52,925 bases of DNA from Ruminococcus sp. Phil11. Its GTDB lineage: Bacteria > Bacillota > Clostridia > Oscillospirales > Ruminococcaceae. The stretch's first letter is position 1. Each line of letters begins with the position of its first letter. The position numbers and the translations under genes are program-made. The stretch lies in the NCBI GenBank assembly GCA_001940925.1, contig MSGZ01000008.1:19820-72744 (forward strand), in the 5' to 3' direction. Shown here piece after piece: positions 49,444-52,925 of the stretch. Under the pieces are notes generated by a model. It was not told the DNA's origin, did not search any database, and saw nothing but the letters and a program-made list of their open reading frames with translations.

Positions 49444-50486
49444 ATGCTGTCACATTTTCGCAGATTCTGACCGATCTGCCGGATGAGATCGTTGAGCGGG
49501 CGGCAAAGCCTTCATACGGCAAGCCTGTCCTGCGGTACAGCCTGCCTGCGGCCGCTGCGGGCATTGTCCTGCTGATCGCAGCCGCGGTCTGGCCGAAGCT
49601 GCGGACAGAGCTGCCGGGGGTCACGGAGCCGCCTGCGATCACGGCGGTCACAACGGCTGCCGTCACTTCGGAAGCGGCGCAGACCGTGACGGTCAGCACA
49701 TACACCGCCGTCACAAAGGCGCAGACATCCGCTGCAAGCACGCAGGCGGCCGGTACGCAGACCGATGCCGCACAAACTGCCGCTGCGGCTGTTACAGTTT
49801 CTGCGACTGCGTTGACGGAGCAGAATGCGGCGACCGCCCGCCAGACGGAAACGGCAGCACCGGCAGCCGTCACGGAGACTGCACCGCCGCAGACAGTGCT
49901 CCATACGACGAATGCAGCGGAGCCGCCGCATACCACAAAGGCGACAGTACCGCTCATTGTGCCGACGGAGCAATGCACCACACCCGGCCCGACGATCCCA
50001 AGCAGCGTGACGGAAAGCGAAACGAATCCGACGCCGGAGAATGAGAACCGCATCCGGTTTCTTCGAACCGCTGCAATGATGATTGACCCGGAAACTGATG
50101 AGCTTTTTGAATCGGAGGAAATCTCCTGTCACTTTTCCGAGGCTTCCGAGGGGAATCTGACATACTACGGCGACCCGGATGCAAACTTTGACCGCACGCG
50201 GTATACCTATATCCTTGCGGATGTTTCGGGGCACTTCACGGAAGCCGTGCTCAGAAGCTGCGCGTGGGACACGGACCATTACAGCATCATATTTTCGTAT
50301 CCGCAGGAGACGGACAGCACGCCGGAAAAGTATTCGGTCAAATTTCTGATCGCATTTCCGAAAGAGCTGAACATCACCGCCGGACAGCTGCAGGGCTCCG
50401 CTTCCCCTGTGCCGCGCAGCCTCTATGACGGACTGCTTGCCGAAAATGCGGAGTCCGTACCGTTTTATCCGCGATCTGAATACTAA
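49440..50486 (+). CDS. single-pass membrane sensor / putative anti-sigma factor (module B)
   Basis: A 348-residue protein. A cytoplasmic tail (about 1-32) has FSQILTDLPDEIVERAAKP, the D-x-I-x-x-A pattern seen in partners of many clostridial ECF sigma factors. One membrane helix (about 33-52) and a long Thr/Ala-rich stalk (about 60-200) lead to an extracellular domain (about 203-348) with no recognised family. No zinc anti-sigma motif is present. The GTG start overlaps the sigma stop codon by four bases, which implies coupled translation and equal amounts. The extracellular domain is unrelated by eye to that of module A, so the two sensors probably see different signals. Confidence 0.8.
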   Translation: MNAVTFSQILTDLPDEIVERAAKPSYGKPVLRYSLPAAAAGIVLLIAAAVWPKLRTELPGVTEPPAITAVTTAAVTSEAAQTVTVSTYTAVTKAQTSAASTQAAGTQTDAAQTAAAAVTVSATALTEQNAATARQTETAAPAAVTETAPPQTVLHTTNAAEPPHTTKATVPLIVPTEQCTTPGPTIPSSVTESETNPTPENENRIRFLRTAAMMIDPETDELFESEEISCHFSEASEGNLTYYGDPDANFDRTRYTYILADVSGHFTEAVLRSCAWDTDHYSIIFSYPQETDSTPEKYSVKFLIAFPKELNITAGQLQGSASPVPRSLYDGLLAENAESVPFYPRSEY

Positions 50487-50502
50487 GAAAGGTGGTATTA
50501 TT

Positions 50503-52458
50503 ATGAAAAAGCTTATGAAATTCACAGCCGTGCTGGCATCTGCCGCAATGCTCTGCGGGAGCTGCCCGGCAGTTTCTGCAGTGGATGATCTGTATTATTT
50601 CGGCTTCACAGACAACGGCGTTTTTCAGCAGATGCAGCTGCTTGATGACAGCGGATGGCTGCAGAGCTATGTGCTGCAGCCGTATCAATTTGATAATGCG
50701 GACGAAAATACCCCGTATTATATCTGCACCTATCATCGTGATGAAGTTGAGAAAACTGATCCGCAGTATTACATTTGGGCGGATGCGATGTATCTGGCCG
50801 TGCCGCAGGAAAACAAGCTGCAGTATGTTCTGCGCAGCGATGTTGACTACACCGCAGCGGAGCAGCAGGCCAAGACGATCGTGCAGAAGTATTTTCCGGG
50901 GCAGACGCCCTTTGAATGCCGGCAGAGGGCTTATCTGGTCGAAGAACCGGACGAAACAATGAGAACCGCAGAAATAGCCGCCGATCTGATGCGTGACCTT
51001 TCAAAGGCCGGACTGATCTCTGAATTTTATTCGTGGGGAGAGACTGCACAGTATATTCAGATCGAGCACGGATTCCTGACCGCATATAACGCGAGCGGCA
51101 GCAGAAATGATAAGGAAAACGGGGTAACATACGACTGGACGGCGATCGAGGCATGGGTCAGGGCGCAGCATCCGGAATGTGAATTTGTCTGCATCACGGA
51201 CAAGAACAGCGAGCTCCGCAAAAAGATGAATATCGGTTACCTCTGGGACGATACGTTCTATGCGGTGATCCCGCCGGAGGATATTCCGTTTGCAGATCAT
51301 TTTGCACTTGCAATGGAACTGTACAGACAGTTCGGCCTGCAGCCGAATGCGGGGCCGACACCGCTTGAAAGCAGCCCCGGGCAGATGACCGGCCAAAACA
51401 ACCTTACAATTTCCGGTGATGCGAACCTCGACTGCGCAGTTGATGTCTCCGACGCAGTGCTTGTCTCGCGATTTGCAGCGGAGGACAGAGAAGCGGTCAT
51501 CACCGATCAGGGCAGAGCGAACGCGGATGTTACGCATGACGGCAATGTCGATGCGCAGGACTGCGCAAAGCTGCTGCAGTTTATCGCGAAGAAGATCGGC
51601 TATCAGGAAATGGAAGGCACTGTTCCCGCGGAGCAGAACATCAGCACGCCCGCGGTGCCGGACAACACCGATCCCGCAGAGGACTATGCATTCAATGTCC
51701 AGTGCTTCCGCGTAGGCTGGCAGGACGGCAGCTATCCGCAGACACAGGTGATCACATCCCTTCCGGCACTGGAAGCGTTCTTAAACGTGTATGAGAACGG
51801 CTGGGAAACCGAAGCACCGCGGTGCTATACGAAGGAATGGTTCCAGACGCACAAGCTGCTTGCCGTCATTCTGTCGGAAGGCAGCGGCTCGGTCAGCCAT
51901 GAGGTCACGGCGGTCAGCGCGCATGAAGTCAAAATCAACCGGTATATTCCGGAAGTCGGTACCTGTGATATGGCTGAATGGCTCATGCTGATCGAGCTGG
52001 ATCGAGATGCGGACATTGCTGACGATCTCCGCGTCGAGTTCACCGTAATTGAGCCGGAAAGCGAATCCTACCCGTTCACAGTGCAGGGCAACGGCATTGA
52101 ATGGCGGGATGATACATATCCGAAGACAAAAGTGATCAGATCCCTTCCGGAGCTGGAAGCTTACCGGGCGGATAATCCGGAGACCGTTGCGTACATTGAT
52201 CCTACTGTGTTCCAAAAATATACGGAGGAATGGTTCAGAGACAACAAACTGCTGATCGTTGTTCTGAGTGAGATCAGCGGCTCGATCAGTCACAAGGTAA
52301 CGGCGGTCAGCACCGATGCCGTCAGCATCAGCCGGTATGTCCCGGAGGTCATAACCTGCGACATGGCGAGGTGGCATTATCTGATCGAACTTGATCAGTC
52401 CGCGCACATTGCCGATAATATCCGCGTGTATATCAACACATACGAGCAGCAGGGATAA
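50503..52458 (+). CDS. secreted protein with internal dockerin and two C-terminal tandem domains (module B)
   Basis: A 651-residue exported protein. The signal peptide covers about 1-26. An N-terminal region (about 28-285) has no recognised family. The dockerin lies in the middle (about 303-365) with two good calcium loops (DANLDCAVDVSD and DVTHDGNVDAQD) and is very close in sequence to the module A dockerin. Two homologous domains of about 120 residues follow (about 396-514 and 523-645), sharing YTKEWF / YTEEWF, SGSVSHEVTAVS / SGSISHKVTAVS and TCDMA-x-W. They faintly resemble the PrcB-type fold, at low confidence. The ATG at 50503 has AAAGGTGG 7 bases upstream. It lies 16 bp after the membrane sensor gene and ends at a strong terminator. 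Confidence 0.86.
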   Translation: MKKLMKFTAVLASAAMLCGSCPAVSAVDDLYYFGFTDNGVFQQMQLLDDSGWLQSYVLQPYQFDNADENTPYYICTYHRDEVEKTDPQYYIWADAMYLAVPQENKLQYVLRSDVDYTAAEQQAKTIVQKYFPGQTPFECRQRAYLVEEPDETMRTAEIAADLMRDLSKAGLISEFYSWGETAQYIQIEHGFLTAYNASGSRNDKENGVTYDWTAIEAWVRAQHPECEFVCITDKNSELRKKMNIGYLWDDTFYAVIPPEDIPFADHFALAMELYRQFGLQPNAGPTPLESSPGQMTGQNNLTISGDANLDCAVDVSDAVLVSRFAAEDREAVITDQGRANADVTHDGNVDAQDCAKLLQFIAKKIGYQEMEGTVPAEQNISTPAVPDNTDPAEDYAFNVQCFRVGWQDGSYPQTQVITSLPALEAFLNVYENGWETEAPRCYTKEWFQTHKLLAVILSEGSGSVSHEVTAVSAHEVKINRYIPEVGTCDMAEWLMLIELDRDADIADDLRVEFTVIEPESESYPFTVQGNGIEWRDDTYPKTKVIRSLPELEAYRADNPETVAYIDPTVFQKYTEEWFRDNKLLIVVLSEISGSISHKVTAVSTDAVSISRYVPEVITCDMARWHYLIELDQSAHIADNIRVYINTYEQQG

Positions 52459-52479
52459 TGCCTGCATCATAGAAAAGCA

Positions 52480-52511
52480 AACTCCGCCGGTGTACAATCG
52501 GCGGAGTTTTT
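52480..52511 (+). terminator. terminator of module B
   Basis: AACTCCGCCG / CGGCGGAGTT is a perfect 10 bp stem followed by TTTTTC. Confidence 0.88.
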
Positions 52512-52610
52512 CTGTATTTGCTTGATTTTTATGATCTGTCCGGCGGATAAAATACCGGAATGCCGCATACAATAAACCGGAACAAACCGAACGCCGAAAG
52601 GAGCATTGTT

Positions 52611-52820
52611 ATGAAAAAGCTGCTGCTTGTGCTGATCCTGTTTGCGGTCTGCTATTCTGCGGGGCAGGCCGGGGAACCGTCTGCCGCAACAGAGCCCGCC
52701 GTTTATGAAGTCACGCTGCCCGACCCCGGTGAGACCGGCAGTCTGCTCCGGCAGATCGCGGATGCGCTGCGGGCACTGGCGGCATCCGTCCGGATCGAAC
52801 GGCGGGGCGGATCGCTTTGA
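52611..52820 (+). CDS. small secreted or membrane-anchored protein
   Basis: A 69-residue protein. A hydrophobic N-terminal segment (MKKLLLVLILFAVCYSAG) is followed by a short Pro/Thr/Glu-rich part and a C-terminal amphipathic helix (GSLLRQIADALRALAASVRI) ending in RRGGSL. AAAGGAG lies 7 bases before the ATG, a good sign that it is real. It sits after the module B terminator and before another terminator, so it is a separate small unit. No family is recognised. Confidence 0.65.
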   Translation: MKKLLLVLILFAVCYSAGQAGEPSAATEPAVYEVTLPDPGETGSLLRQIADALRALAASVRIERRGGSL

Positions 52821-52839
52821 AATTCGCCTGGAATAAGGT

Positions 52840-52861
52840 ATCCGCTGCGCGGATGCTTTTT
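52840..52861 (+). terminator. terminator of the small secreted protein gene
   Basis: ATCCGC / GCGGAT with a 3-base loop is followed by GCTTTTT. Confidence 0.65.
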
Positions 52862-52867
52862 AAGAAT

Positions 52868-52895
52868 GAGGGAAGCAGCCCCGTTCCGGGGGTAC
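52868..52895. repeat. GC-rich hairpin at the window edge
   Basis: GAGGGAAG and CTTCCCTC enclose an inner CCCC / GGGG stem. It may belong to the next gene, outside the window. Confidence 0.5.
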
Positions 52896-52925
52896 TTCCC
52901 TCAAGCCCCTATCTTCCCGTGTGAG

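Overview
The window reads as a chromosomal segment of a cellulose-degrading, cellulosome-forming Ruminococcus-type Firmicute. The evidence is four secreted proteins with type I-like dockerins, two GH5 cellulases, a complete Gram-positive type IV pilus locus, consensus sigma-A promoters (TTGACA-17-TATAAT) and AAGGAGG ribosome binding sites. The fairly high GC content suggests a relative of R. champanellensis rather than R. albus or R. flavefaciens; that placement is inference.

Layout: 1-410 is a degenerate 13-14 bp tandem array running off the left edge. 760-4360 (minus) holds glycogen phosphorylase, two DUF805 membrane proteins and a tRNA-Pro. 4400-5213 (minus) has a perfect promoter, a terminator, no credible ORF and many perfect hairpins, so it probably makes a large (about 775 nt) structured noncoding RNA. 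5292-7122 carries a DUF1292 protein, a 6S-like RNA and SseB. 7226-11409 holds two tandem GH5-dockerin cellulases. 11515-26614 is the type IV pilus locus: two major-type pilins, PilT, PilB, prepilin peptidase on the opposite strand, three prepilin-like proteins including one of 950 residues, PilO-like, a PilM-PilN fusion, and PilC. Type IV pili are known to take part in cellulose adhesion in R. albus, so cellulases next to pili make biological sense.

26659-32308 holds a LacI-type regulator, a lipoprotein, a DegV protein, a HEPN-like membrane protein and a DUF5662 protein. 32445-44262 (minus) is a carbohydrate-uptake locus: one very large solute-binding protein, two pairs of CUT1 permeases, an NHL/TPR protein, a Yip1-like membrane protein and a DUF5696 protein, with no ATPase.

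44322-52511 is the most striking part. Two divergent, similarly built modules fire outward from a 265 bp gap. Each has an ECF-type sigma factor, a single-pass membrane protein with a very short cytoplasmic tail, a long Thr/Pro-rich stalk and an extracellular domain, and then a secreted dockerin protein. In one module the membrane protein and the dockerin protein share a domain that appears three times. I propose a paired surface-sensing sigma system tied to the cellulosome, similar in logic to clostridial SigI/RsgI but built from different parts.

A promoter-bearing dispersed repeat sits upstream of three unrelated genes (DegV, DUF5662, solute-binding protein). No CRISPR array, prophage or insertion sequence was seen.
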